Shown here: piece after piece, positions 9,173 to 17,835 of the stretch
Layout of the letters: the number at the start of each line of letters is the position of its first letter
Numbering within the stretch: the first letter of the stretch is position 1
Assembly: GCF_009392895.1 (NCBI RefSeq)
Contig: NZ_CP045490.1
Coordinates: 124,001-188,000 of the forward strand
Length of the DNA: 64,000 bases
Direction of reading: 5' to 3'
Source: Natronorubrum aibiense
GTDB lineage: Archaea > Halobacteriota > Halobacteria > Halobacteriales > Natrialbaceae
Notes under the pieces: generated by a model
The model's database searches: none
What the model saw: only the letters and a program-made list of their open reading frames with translations
What the model was told of the DNA's origin: nothing
Translations under genes and position numbers: made by a program

Positions 9173-10573
9173 TTACGCGTCGATGGTGGCGAGTTCCGTG
9201 AGTAGCGCTGCCGTCGTTCGACATCCTGCCCGGAAACACGAGAGCGCGATGTTCTCGTCCGGGGCGTGGTTGTTCTCGTCTTCGTTCGCGTAGGGGATCA
9301 CGAGACACGGCACGTCGAGTGCGTCTGCAAAGACGTAGGTCGGAACGGAGCCACCGAGCGATGGCTTCAGGATCGGTTCGGTTTCCCACCCGCTGCGAAC
9401 CGCGCGCATTGCCGGTTCGACAACGGGGCTGTCCGCGGACGTTCGCTGGGGGGCCATCGACGCCACGCGAGTGAGTTCAATGTCTATTCCCGCCGGGACC
9501 CGTTCTCGAGCGTGTGCTTGGAGGGCGTCGAAGACGGTTGAAGGATCTTGATCTGCAACCAGTCGAAAGTCGATTTTGGCGCTGGCACGCGACGGAAGAA
9601 CCGTTTTCATCCCCGCTCCCTGGTACCCAGCATCGAGCCCGGCGACGTTCAGATTCGGACGAGTGAGAAGGCGTTCGACGTACCCCTCGTCGGGGTCCAT
9701 CTCGAGCGCCGAGAGACCGAGGTCCGTTTCGATTTCCGACTCGTCGACCGCAATCGACGCCAGCACGTCACGGTCGGCATCGGACAGCGGCCGAACGTCG
9801 TCGTAGAACCCATCCAGCGTAATCTGCCCGTCGTCCCGGAGCGAGGCGATTACATCGACGATCGCGGTCGCAGGGTTTGGGACCGGTCCGCCGAAGTTGC
9901 CTGAGTGGAGGTCTCGGTTCGCGCCGCTCGCGTCGATATCGACGAACAACAGGCCGCGGGAGCCGAGCAACACGTGCGGTCGTCCTGACGAATCGATCGG
10001 ACCATCGGCGACGATCGCCACGTCGGCCTCAAGGTCGGCCTGCTGATTGCGGACGAGGTGCTCGAGGTGTTCGCTCCCGCTTTCTTCTTCGCCTTCGATC
10101 AACAGGACGACGTCGACTGGCAATCCGGTCGTTTCGCGCAGCGCCTCAACGGCACAGAGATGGGCGAACCACTGGCCTTTGTTGTCGCCCGCACCGCGAG
10201 CGTACAGCCGCGCCTGCCCGTCCGGTCCCGCTCGGATCGTCGGCTCGAACGGCGGCGACGCCCACGCAGATGGCGAGGCGGGTTGGACGTCGTAGTGGCC
10301 GTACAATAGCACCGTCGGCACGTCGCCATTGTCGCTTCTCTCGGCGGCCCTGTCGTCGGCTGACGCATGGGCGATCACCGCCGGCTGGCCCGGTGTCTCG
10401 ACGAGCTCCGCGTCATCGAAGCCGTACTCGAGACACAGCTGACGGACCAGTTGGGCACAGTCGTCGATCCCCTCGCCTGTCGCACTGATCGACGGCTGGG
10501 CAAGCAGGGTCTGTAGATCCTCGAGTGCACACTCTTCGCGTTCTGCGAGCACGTCTACGGGTGTTTTCGTCAT
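9173..10573 (-). CDS. M20 family metallopeptidase (dipeptidase/deacylase type)
   Basis: The 466-residue protein shows the M20 metal-ligand series: GHYDVQP (His and the following Asp), ARGAGDNKGQ (bridging Asp), GEEESGS (catalytic Glu plus ligand), and a final His in ENNHAPDENI. Residues from about 190 to 310 form the lid domain starting at SRGLLFVDI. It resembles cytosolic non-specific dipeptidases and carboxypeptidase-like deacylases. It is probably co-transcribed with or parallel to the gamma-glutamyltransferase gene. Substrate unknown. Confidence 0.88.
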   Translation of the reverse strand: MTKTPVDVLAEREECALEDLQTLLAQPSISATGEGIDDCAQLVRQLCLEYGFDDAELVETPGQPAVIAHASADDRAAERSDNGDVPTVLLYGHYDVQPASPSAWASPPFEPTIRAGPDGQARLYARGAGDNKGQWFAHLCAVEALRETTGLPVDVVLLIEGEEESGSEHLEHLVRNQQADLEADVAIVADGPIDSSGRPHVLLGSRGLLFVDIDASGANRDLHSGNFGGPVPNPATAIVDVIASLRDDGQITLDGFYDDVRPLSDADRDVLASIAVDESEIETDLGLSALEMDPDEGYVERLLTRPNLNVAGLDAGYQGAGMKTVLPSRASAKIDFRLVADQDPSTVFDALQAHARERVPAGIDIELTRVASMAPQRTSADSPVVEPAMRAVRSGWETEPILKPSLGGSVPTYVFADALDVPCLVIPYANEDENNHAPDENIALSCFRAGCRTTAALLTELATIDA

Positions 10574-10702
10574 CGAACGACCTCCGCGGTTCGTGGTACT
10601 GATTCACGCGACATTAGCTGGCGTTTCTCTCCCGTGGTAGAAAGGGTTGTGGTCGCATGCAGCTGGCACACGTGGCGAAATCTGCGCCGTTCGCTGGCAG
10701 CG

Positions 10703-11869
10703 TTACTGTTCGTAGGCTGGAATGCCGGTCAGATCATGGCCCAGCACGAGCGTGTGGATGTCGTGGGTCCCCTCGTACGTGTAGACCGTCTCGAGGTTGG
10801 CCATGTGGCGCATCGGCGAGTAGTCGGTCGTGATGCCGTTGCCGCCGAGCATCTCGCGGGCGACGCGGGACTGATCACGGGCCATGCGGACGTTGTTTCG
10901 CTTGGCCATCGAGATGTGTTGTGGGCGGAGGTCGCCGCGCTCTTTGAGGTCAGCGATACGGTAAGCGAGCAACTGGGCGAGGGTAATCTGGGTCGCCATC
11001 TCCGCGAGTTTCTCTTGTTGGAGCTGGAAGCGCCCGATCGGGCCGCCGAACTGCTCGCGGTCTTTCGCGTACTGGCGAGCCTCTTCGAAGCAGTCTCGAG
11101 CGGCACCGACGGCACCCCACGCGATGCCGTAGCGCGCCTGCGTGAGACACGACAGCGGGCCTTTCATGCCCGAGACGTTCGGAAGCACGTTTTCCTCGGG
11201 GACGGAGACGTCGTTGAGACCGATTTCGCCCGTGATCGACGCCCGGAGCGACAGTTTCTCCGTAATCTTGTTCGTCGAGACGCCGTCGCGATCGGTCTCG
11301 ACGAGGAAGCCCCGAACCGGGTCGTCCTCGCTCGAGCGGTCACGCGCCCAGACGATTGCAACGTCGGCGATGGGTGAGTTCGTGATCCACGTCTTCGAGC
11401 CGTTGAGGACGTAGCCGTCGCCGTCACGTTCGGCGTACGTTTCCATTCCCGACGGGTTCGAGCCGTGTTCGGGCTCCGTGAGGCCGAAACAGCCCACGGC
11501 CTCTCCCTGACCGAGCTTCGGCAGCCACTCCTCCTTCTGTGTTTCCGAGCCGTAGGCGTGGATCGGATACATGACGAGCGCCCCCTGCACTGAGGCCATC
11601 GACCGCAGCCCCGAGTCACACGCCTCGAGTTCCTGCATCAGCAGGCCGTAAGCCGTTTCGGAGACGTTCGGCGAGCCGTAGCCCTCGAGGTTCGGCGCGT
11701 AAAAGCCCAGTTCACCCATCTCCGAAATGAGTTCGGTCGGGAACGTCCCGTTCTCGAAGTGCTCGCCGATCTCGGGTCGAACCCGTTCGTCGACGAACTC
11801 GCGAGCTGTGTCCCGAATCAACTGTTCTTCTTGCGTCAGATCGTCCTCCAGGCTAACGAAGTCGAGCAT
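10703..11869 (-). CDS. gcdH: Glutaryl-CoA dehydrogenase-like acyl-CoA dehydrogenase
   Basis: The 388-residue protein closely follows glutaryl-CoA dehydrogenase text: LRSMASVQGALVM with the substrate-carboxylate arginine, GCFGLTEPEHGSNPSGMET, ARYGIAWG, LGGNGI and TYEGTHDIH with the catalytic glutamate. It should oxidise and decarboxylate glutaryl-CoA to crotonyl-CoA in lysine, tryptophan or glutarate breakdown; an enoyl-CoA hydratase gene is at 15001. The start at 11869 is favoured by TATAT (about 11891-11901) 27 bases upstream. The IclR gene upstream, 115 bases away on the same strand, is a plausible regulator. Confidence 0.88.
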   Translation of the reverse strand: MLDFVSLEDDLTQEEQLIRDTAREFVDERVRPEIGEHFENGTFPTELISEMGELGFYAPNLEGYGSPNVSETAYGLLMQELEACDSGLRSMASVQGALVMYPIHAYGSETQKEEWLPKLGQGEAVGCFGLTEPEHGSNPSGMETYAERDGDGYVLNGSKTWITNSPIADVAIVWARDRSSEDDPVRGFLVETDRDGVSTNKITEKLSLRASITGEIGLNDVSVPEENVLPNVSGMKGPLSCLTQARYGIAWGAVGAARDCFEEARQYAKDREQFGGPIGRFQLQQEKLAEMATQITLAQLLAYRIADLKERGDLRPQHISMAKRNNVRMARDQSRVAREMLGGNGITTDYSPMRHMANLETVYTYEGTHDIHTLVLGHDLTGIPAYEQ

Positions 11870-11984
11870 TACAAGAGCGTACTGAGGGGAGCGATATAGT
11901 CCTTTGTCTCGGACGATCGGTAGCAATGTGTCTACGGTGCGGGTTCAGGAATCGAACACTGTTCGAGGCCGTCGAACGGAGCAG

Positions 11985-12755
11985 TCACTGATATGTGAGC
12001 TTGAGTTCGATCTCGTTGACTGCGCCCAACAACAGATTCGGAATCTCCTCGCGGTAGTACGAGCCGGTGAACCGTTTGGCCGGTCCCGCGACCGAGACGG
12101 CGCCGTGGACGCCGTCTTCGAGGACGATTGCCGTTCCCACGGCACGGATCTGTTTGTGCGATTCGCGGTCGTTGAACGAGATGCCCTCCTCACGGATTGT
12201 CTCGAGTTCCTGTTTGAGGTCGTCTCGAGCGGTGATCGTGTGATCGGACGCGGCTGCGAGTTCTTGGCGGTCGAGGATGTCATCCAGTTCGTCCTCGGGT
12301 AACTGTGCGAGAATCGCCTTCCCTGCGGAGAGCATATGCAGCGGCCGTCGTTTGCCGACCCAAGAGTCGGTCGGGACGCCACGATTACCGAAGAGCCGGT
12401 CGACGTAGACGGCCATGTCGTTCTCTCGTGTGACGAGGTTAACCGTCTCTCCGGTATCGTTGACCAGCTGTTCTAACACCGGTTTCGATGCGGTGAGCAG
12501 CCCATCGTAGTATCGTTTCGCCTGCGTTCCCGTATCCATGAACCGCAATCCGAGCCGATAGCCGTTTTCTTCCTCAACGACGTATCCGTGATCCTGCAGC
12601 GTCGAGAGATGCTCAGAGGCGGTACTGTTCGCGATGCCGACTTCGTCGGCGATGTCGGATAACCGGGCGCACTCGTGTTCGGCGAGCGTTTCGACGATGG
12701 CGAAAGTCGTCTCAGTCGCCTTAATGCGTCGCCCGTTACCGCTTCTGTATGTCAT
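11985..12755 (-). CDS. IclR family transcriptional regulator 1
   Basis: The 256-residue protein has an N-terminal winged helix (about residues 10-70, with ARLSDIADEVGIANSTASEHLSTLQDHGYV) and a C-terminal GAF-like effector domain ending in a GAVSVAGPAKRFTG motif. Effector unknown; glutaryl-CoA or a related metabolite is a guess from the adjacent gcdH-like gene. The start at 12755 is set by a strong TATA (12777-12787) exactly 27 bases upstream. The 743-bp gap upstream contains two different pairs of palindromes that could be operators. Confidence 0.92.
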   Translation of the reverse strand: MTYRSGNGRRIKATETTFAIVETLAEHECARLSDIADEVGIANSTASEHLSTLQDHGYVVEEENGYRLGLRFMDTGTQAKRYYDGLLTASKPVLEQLVNDTGETVNLVTRENDMAVYVDRLFGNRGVPTDSWVGKRRPLHMLSAGKAILAQLPEDELDDILDRQELAAASDHTITARDDLKQELETIREEGISFNDRESHKQIRAVGTAIVLEDGVHGAVSVAGPAKRFTGSYYREEIPNLLLGAVNEIELKLTYQ

Positions 12756-12776
12756 AATCAATAATTCGAGCAGTGG

Positions 12777-12787
12777 TTATATATACT
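12777..12787 (-). promoter_or_regulatory. TATA box of IclR gene 1
   Basis: The reverse-strand sequence AGTATATATAA is centred 27 bases upstream of the ATG at 12755, indicating a leaderless transcript. Confidence 0.7.
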
Positions 12788-12883
12788 CTTTGGTAACCGA
12801 GCCAACGATAATCTGGTGATTTCTCGTCCCTCCACCACTGAAACGAGTAATAGCAATATTTGCCCCACTGAGCTCTGTTGTCG

Positions 12884-12902
12884 ATTTCGGTAATACCAAA
12901 AT
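12884..12902. promoter_or_regulatory. Palindrome A copy 1 (19 bp, one mismatch)
   Basis: ATTTCGGTA-A-TACCAAAAT is an inverted repeat with 9-bp arms and one mismatch. A perfect version occurs at 13289-13307. It lies about 130 bases upstream of the IclR gene 1 start, a plausible IclR operator; binding is inference. Confidence 0.5.
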
Positions 12903-13096
12903 GTCCTTCGTGATAATTCCGGATAGATACACATGGTCGACACGACCGATCGCACCGCTCGAGTGACTAACCACGGACTGACCACAGCGGAGTAGCCACG
13001 GGCGACCGTCTGTCGAATATTACGTCTCCCGCGGCTGTAGTACTGTTCCCCGCGCAGTATGTGAGATAATCCCGTGATTCTGAGTGCTTCCGAATC

Positions 13097-13116
13097 TTAC
13101 ACCCATACTGTTGTAA
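13097..13116. promoter_or_regulatory. Palindrome B copy 1 (TTACA-N10-TGTAA)
   Basis: A 20-bp site with inverted 5-bp arms. The second copy at 13201-13220 matches at 17 of 20 positions including the spacer text CCATAC, so these are direct repeats of a dyad. Confidence 0.45.
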
Positions 13117-13200
13117 AAACCACCCAACAGTAACTGCCAGCTGCATTATTTACATTCGGATGTTCGTCATCACCTCGTCCGCTAATCGTCTCGAGTATAG

Positions 13201-13220
13201 TTACAACCATACAGATGTAA
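13201..13220. promoter_or_regulatory. Palindrome B copy 2 (TTACA-N10-TGTAA)
   Basis: Second copy of the dyad, 104 bases from the first. Its arms are identical and most of the spacer is conserved, which favours a protein-binding site over chance. Confidence 0.45.
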
Positions 13221-13288
13221 AAATACGTGATACACCGCTCTCGTTTGCAGTCTCCGCTTCTGATCACTGCTGTAGCGGCAGAACCGAC

Positions 13289-13307
13289 ATTTCGGTATTA
13301 CCGAAAT
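13289..13307. promoter_or_regulatory. Palindrome A copy 2 (19 bp, perfect)
   Basis: ATTTCGGTA-T-TACCGAAAT has two perfect 9-bp arms around a single central base. It is the best-formed palindrome of the interval and matches copy 1 apart from the centre and one arm base. Confidence 0.55.
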
Positions 13308-13498
13308 CAAGCACAGGAATAATAATGTTGAACTACGATCTGTCGCGCCTCGCAGCGTCGTCACTGTCGTCGCCCCTTCAAAAAATCTATAATTCTTGGA
13401 ATCGGTCTACTGGATCCGTGTGCTCTCCGTGACGAACGCCACTGCGGGTTTCGTTGAAACGTCTCAGCCAGTACCGACCACTACCACATCGACCGGCA

Positions 13499-14290
13499 TC
13501 ACAGGTTCGATGACCCCACGCCGCCGTCGATCGGAACCGCGACACCGTTGATAAATCCCGAGCACGGTGACGAGAGGAACGCGACGGTGTTCCCCAACCC
13601 CATCGGATCGCCGATCCGGCCCACTGGAACGTTCGAGCCACGTGCCTCGAGTCCCGCCTCGTAGGAATCGTACTCGCCACGCTCGACCGACTGTTCGACG
13701 AGATCACGGATTCGGTCGGTCTCGTGAGGGCCGGGAAGCACGGCGTTGGCCCGGATTTCGGGCGCAAACTCCGTCGAGAGCGTTTTCTCGAGGCCGATGA
13801 CACCCATTCGGACCGAATTCGAGAGCACGAGGCTGTCGATCGCCTCTTTGACGCTTCTCGAAGTGATAGTGACGATTGTTCCACCGTCGCCGTCTCGAAG
13901 GTGCGGTTCAGCCTCCCGCGCGAGGCGAACGACGCTCATCACGAGCAGGTCGTACGCCTGATACCAGTCGTCGTCGTCGGTCTCGAGAAACGGGCCGGAT
14001 GGCGGCCCGCCTGCACTCGTTACCAGATGGTCGAGGCCGCCGAACTCGTCGACGGTCGTCTGGACGAGCTGGCGGATGTCGGCCTTGGCCGTCAGGTCGC
14101 CCGGCTGTGCCACGACCTCGCCGGAGCCGGCTGTCTCGATCTCTGCTTTGGCTGCCTCGAGTCGCGACTCGTCTCGGCCGTTGATGACGACGTTGACGCC
14201 CTCGCGGACGAGTGCCGTCGCCGATGCCTTGCCCAGCCCGCTGGAGGACGCTGTGACGAGTGCCGTGTTACCACGTAGCTGTAAATCCAT
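13499..14290 (-). CDS. Atypical SDR-family protein lacking the YxxxK active site
   Basis: The 263-residue Rossmann protein starts MDLQLRGNTALVTASSSGLG, a variant glycine motif. Where the catalytic Tyr and Lys should be it reads SLVLSNSVRMGVIG, so Tyr is Leu and Lys is Arg. This is the pattern of the APE0912-like SDR subgroup, which binds NAD but lacks the canonical tetrad, from general knowledge. Function is unknown. ATG 14290 has a TTTTTAT element near 14309-14320. Divergent from the CMD-family gene at 14407 and probably linked to it. Confidence 0.82.
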   Translation of the reverse strand: MDLQLRGNTALVTASSSGLGKASATALVREGVNVVINGRDESRLEAAKAEIETAGSGEVVAQPGDLTAKADIRQLVQTTVDEFGGLDHLVTSAGGPPSGPFLETDDDDWYQAYDLLVMSVVRLAREAEPHLRDGDGGTIVTITSRSVKEAIDSLVLSNSVRMGVIGLEKTLSTEFAPEIRANAVLPGPHETDRIRDLVEQSVERGEYDSYEAGLEARGSNVPVGRIGDPMGLGNTVAFLSSPCSGFINGVAVPIDGGVGSSNL

Positions 14291-14406
14291 CACGATATAC
14301 TCCAAGAGTAGCGATAAAAAGATTGCTGTCGCGACAGTCAGGCTATCGCTGGGTGAAACCGACACAAAGCAGTGGTATTCAATAGTACTGCCCCTGACAA
14401 CTCGCT

Positions 14407-14946
14407 ATGGCGCGCGTTCCACTGCAACGGCAGGCCGACCTCCCGGACGACTATCAACATCTGTTAAGCGAGGACGCAATGGGCGAACTGCACCTCCTCT
14501 GTGCGATGGCGAACAACCCGGACATCCTCCAGTCATACATGCGCTACGGCACGACGCTGTGGACGGAGGGTGGACTCGAGCCGGCTGATCTCGAGCGCTG
14601 TATTCTTACCGTTGCACGGGCGCTGGATGCGCCGTACGAGTGGCACCAGCACGTTCCGATTGCCCGTGACGCCGGCGTGTCGGACGACGAACTGCGTGCC
14701 ATCGCAGAGGGTGACTTCGAGCCGTTCGACGATCGCCAGCAGGCACTGCTCCGATACGTCGACGCGGTCGTGCGGGGCGACGTTGACGACGACCGATTCG
14801 AGCGGCTCTCCCAGTACCTCCCCCCGGAGACGATCGTCGGCGTCACCTTGCTGGCGACGCACTATCTCGCGACCGCCCGATTTCTGGATGCGCTCGATAT
14901 TGCGCCCGAGGAGCCGTTCATCGGCTGGGAACTCGAGGGCGAGTAA
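14407..14946 (+). CDS. Carboxymuconolactone decarboxylase (CMD) family protein
   Basis: The 179-residue all-helical protein has the family's AxxxxYEWHQHVPIA segment at about residues 74-86 and lacks the CxxC pair of AhpD-type peroxidases. It may decarboxylate a gamma-carboxy lactone or act as an uncharacterised hydrolase. It begins a run of co-oriented genes with an enoyl-CoA hydratase (54 bases later) and an acyl-CoA dehydrogenase. A paralogue is at 62698-63267. The family is clear, the reaction is not. Confidence 0.82.
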   Translation: MARVPLQRQADLPDDYQHLLSEDAMGELHLLCAMANNPDILQSYMRYGTTLWTEGGLEPADLERCILTVARALDAPYEWHQHVPIARDAGVSDDELRAIAEGDFEPFDDRQQALLRYVDAVVRGDVDDDRFERLSQYLPPETIVGVTLLATHYLATARFLDALDIAPEEPFIGWELEGE

Positions 14947-15000
14947 CCACACGAACGGCCCCAAGCGAAGTATTATGCGCCGGTAGTGTAAAGAACACAC

Positions 15001-15777
15001 ATGGCAGACCGTGTACTCCTCGAGTGTCGCGAGCGCATTGCGACGATCACCGTCAACCGACCGGCAAAGCGGAACGCGATGGACGTGCCGACTCGTGAGG
15101 ACCTGCGGGCGGCGTTCGAAGCCGCCGTCGACGACGCCGACGTGCGAGCAATCGTGCTCCGTGGTGCCGGCGACGGCTCGTTCATCGCGGGTGGTGACAT
15201 CGACTCTTTTACCGAGTTCGATCTCGTCGACGGCCTCGAGTACGGGGCCAAACACGGGCAGGGACTATACAATTTCGTTGCGAACGTTCCGAAGCCGACG
15301 ATCGCTGCCGTCGACGGCTACGCCCTCGGTGGCGGCACGGAAATCGCGCTCGCGTGTGATATCCGCCTCGCGACGCCGGATGCGGTCTTTGGCCTGCCCG
15401 AGATCGAGCTCGGGATCATTCCGGGTGGCGGTGGTACCCAGCGGCTGGTTCATGTCGTCGGCGCCGGCATCGCTCGAGAACTGGTCCTGACCGGTCGTCT
15501 CGTCGATGCATCCGAAGCAGCGGAGATCGGCCTCGTGAACCACGTCTATTCCGAGGGGACGTTCGACGACGAAGTCACGAAGCTGGCGACCCAACTCGCC
15601 GCGAAGGCACCGATCGCCACCCGACTGGCCAAGGACGCGATCGATCGGAGTCTGAACATCGAACAGGGACTGGATTTCGAACGCGTCGCCAGTGCGCTCC
15701 TGTTCGGGACGGACGACCAGAAAGAGGGAGCACGCGCCTTTCTCGAGGGTCGAGAGCCGGAGTACCGGGGCACGTAG
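15001..15777 (+). CDS. Enoyl-CoA hydratase/isomerase family protein
   Basis: The 258-residue crotonase-fold protein has the oxyanion-hole segment FIAGGDIDSF and both catalytic glutamates: GGGTEIALACD and PEIELGIIPGGGGTQRL. These support true hydratase activity, for example on crotonyl-CoA from the glutaryl-CoA dehydrogenase encoded nearby. A TATTAT element near 14969-14978 lies about 27 bases upstream of the ATG, suggesting its own leaderless promoter. It precedes an acyl-CoA dehydrogenase gene after 95 bases. Confidence 0.9.
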   Translation: MADRVLLECRERIATITVNRPAKRNAMDVPTREDLRAAFEAAVDDADVRAIVLRGAGDGSFIAGGDIDSFTEFDLVDGLEYGAKHGQGLYNFVANVPKPTIAAVDGYALGGGTEIALACDIRLATPDAVFGLPEIELGIIPGGGGTQRLVHVVGAGIARELVLTGRLVDASEAAEIGLVNHVYSEGTFDDEVTKLATQLAAKAPIATRLAKDAIDRSLNIEQGLDFERVASALLFGTDDQKEGARAFLEGREPEYRGT

Positions 15778-15872
15778 GATCGCTGGCCCGAACGGTCGAT
15801 ATGGCGTGCTACGCGCCGGCCCATCAAAACAGTTATGTGAATATGTACCAAACCACACGGCGAACGTAGGCA

Positions 15873-17144
15873 ATGGAGTTAGATTTCGAACCGGAAACGA
15901 CTATGCTTCGGCGGGAGATTCGTCGCTTCGTCGACGAGGAGTTCCGGCCGCTGTTGACCGATCTCGTCGACGATATCGACCGCTATCACGACCTCGAGCC
16001 GGCCAATCCGGAGCTCACGGACAACGTCCGCCCGCATCCGATCAAGATTCCGGAACGCGACCGAGAGCGACTTAGAGCCAAAGCGAAAGCCGCCGGTTTC
16101 TGGGCGATGGGCGTCCCAGAAGCATACGGTGGCGGCGGGCTCAGTCTGGTCGAGCGGTGTGTCGTCCTCGAGGAACTCTCGAAACATCGCCTCGGCCTGT
16201 ATCAGCCGGGACTCGGCGTGATCGAACTCGGCCCCGGTCTAACGGTCGGTGAACCGGCTGCGTATCTCGCAAGCGCCGACGAGTACCAGATCGAACAGTA
16301 CTTTCAGCCGTGTATCGACGGCGAGAAACAGAGCTGTTTCGCCCTGACGGAGCCGGCTGCGGGTTCGGATCCGCGGGGGATGGAGACGATGGCTACCAAA
16401 GACGGCGACGAGTGGGTCATACACGGCACCAAACACTACATCTCGTGGGCCGGCGACGCCGACTTCCTGATCCTCTTTGCGCGAACGGAACCCAACGGCG
16501 ACGGCATCGACGAGCACGGAATCACTGCGTTCCTCGTGCCGACGGCCGACGACGGCGTCTCGATGCGCTCGATTCCGGTGATCCGGCCGGAGTATCCGTT
16601 CGAAGTGACGCTGAACGACGTTCGCGTTCCCGAACGAAACGTCCTCGGCGACGTCGGTACTGGACTCGCTCTCGCGAAAGAATGTCTCGGCGAATCGCGA
16701 GTGCTCTACGCTGCGAACTCGCTCGGGCCGATCGACCAGTCGATTCGACTTGGCCTCGAGTGGGCCACCGACAGAGTCGTCGGTGGAAAGCCGCTGGCGG
16801 AGCGCCAAGCAGTTCAGTGGAAACTCGCCAAATCGGCGGTCGATTTCCAGGCGGCGAAGTACTCGGTGTACCACGCGGCAGCGCGGTTCGACGCCGGCGC
16901 AGATATCCGCCACGAGTCGTCGATCACCAAGTATCAGACCACGGAGACGCTCTGGGAGGTGCTCGACCGGATCGTGCAGCTCCACGGCGGGGCTGGGGTC
17001 GACGCTGACTTGCCACTCGAGCGCTGGCTTCGAGAGGCACGCGTTCGCCGAATTGGCGAAGGACCATCGGAAATCCACCTCAAAACGATCGCCCGAAACC
17101 TGCTCAACGGCTACGAAGATCCGGATCCGCTTCCGCTCGAGTAG
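15873..17144 (+). CDS. Acyl-CoA dehydrogenase family protein, ACAD10/11-like
   Basis: The 423-residue flavoenzyme has the FAD/substrate motif CFALTEPAAGSDPRGMET and ends with RRIGEGPSEIHLKTIAR; the glutamate in IGEG occupies the catalytic-base position. The extended N-terminus (residues 30-75 with HDLEPANPELTDNVRPHP) and the RIGEGPSEIH ending resemble the ACAD10/11 branch that handles long, branched or hydroxylated acyl-CoAs. Substrate unknown. Downstream is the convergent Lrp regulator, 22 bases away. Confidence 0.85.
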   Translation: MELDFEPETTMLRREIRRFVDEEFRPLLTDLVDDIDRYHDLEPANPELTDNVRPHPIKIPERDRERLRAKAKAAGFWAMGVPEAYGGGGLSLVERCVVLEELSKHRLGLYQPGLGVIELGPGLTVGEPAAYLASADEYQIEQYFQPCIDGEKQSCFALTEPAAGSDPRGMETMATKDGDEWVIHGTKHYISWAGDADFLILFARTEPNGDGIDEHGITAFLVPTADDGVSMRSIPVIRPEYPFEVTLNDVRVPERNVLGDVGTGLALAKECLGESRVLYAANSLGPIDQSIRLGLEWATDRVVGGKPLAERQAVQWKLAKSAVDFQAAKYSVYHAAARFDAGADIRHESSITKYQTTETLWEVLDRIVQLHGGAGVDADLPLERWLREARVRRIGEGPSEIHLKTIARNLLNGYEDPDPLPLE

Positions 17145-17166
17145 TGATCGCCGTCAAATACGGTGT

Positions 17167-17667
17167 TCACTCCGCCTGTAAGATGTTCTCTCTCATCTCA
17201 TCAGAGAGCATACTCATCAGTTCGGTGTTCGTCTGCACTTCCTGCATTACGAATCTGGAGGACGTTTCGTTGACGCCATCGATCGCAATGATTTCGTCGA
17301 TAAGCTGGTTCATCTGGTCGCGGTCTTGCACGCGGGAGCGGACGAGAAAGTCGATGTCGCCCATCGTGTAGTAGACATCTACGATCCCGTCGATGTCGAC
17401 CAGTTGACTGCCGATTTCGTCGGCGTATCCTTGTTCGTGTGTGACGGAAACCTCTGTGAGGACGGTCATGTCCATTCCGAGCGCGTGGGGATCGATCGTC
17501 ACGGACGGCTTCGTGATGACCCCATTCTCTTTTAGCTTCTTCATCCGGTAGTGGATCGTCGATTTCGAAATATCGAGTTCGGCCGAGAGCTCTTCGAGGC
17601 TCCGCTCGTAATCGCGCTCAACAGCTTCCAAAATTTTCAGGTCGGTTTCGTCGAGGTCCGTATTCAT
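17167..17667 (-). CDS. Lrp/AsnC family transcriptional regulator
   Basis: The 166-residue protein has an N-terminal helix-turn-helix (LEELSAELDISKSTIHYRMKKLKENGVI, about residues 20-50) and a RAM-type ligand domain with VYYTMGDIDFLVRSRVQD. Such regulators sense amino acids. It is encoded on the same strand as the omega-aminotransferase gene 168 bases upstream, so regulation of beta-alanine or gamma-amino acid breakdown is a reasonable inference. Confidence 0.92.
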   Translation of the reverse strand: MNTDLDETDLKILEAVERDYERSLEELSAELDISKSTIHYRMKKLKENGVITKPSVTIDPHALGMDMTVLTEVSVTHEQGYADEIGSQLVDIDGIVDVYYTMGDIDFLVRSRVQDRDQMNQLIDEIIAIDGVNETSSRFVMQEVQTNTELMSMLSDEMRENILQAE

Positions 17668-17835
17668 TGGTACATGTCAGTCGCGTTTCGATAGCTATGT
17701 GACTGTCGTTTCACGCGCTATTGAACGTGGAAACGGCGCCGGATCCACCCGAGACGGTACACAGGCCGGAAGAACGCGCCTGTGGCTGTCCTCGGCTGAA
17801 CGGAACGTCGTCCAACAACCCCTTCGGACGTTCGT

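Larger units (their letters stand above)
12756..13498. other. Gene-free, palindrome-rich interval
   Basis: No credible reading frame is present on either strand. The interval is AT-richer than its flanks and contains two copies of an ATTTCGGTA-type palindrome and two copies of a TTACA-N10-TGTAA palindrome, listed separately. All lie upstream of IclR gene 1 and downstream of the SDR stop at 13499. Confidence 0.6.

Noticed and set aside
12756-13498. CRISPR array suggested by repeated dyads
   Set aside because: Only two copies of each motif, with unequal spacing and no repeat-spacer regularity; better explained as operator sites.
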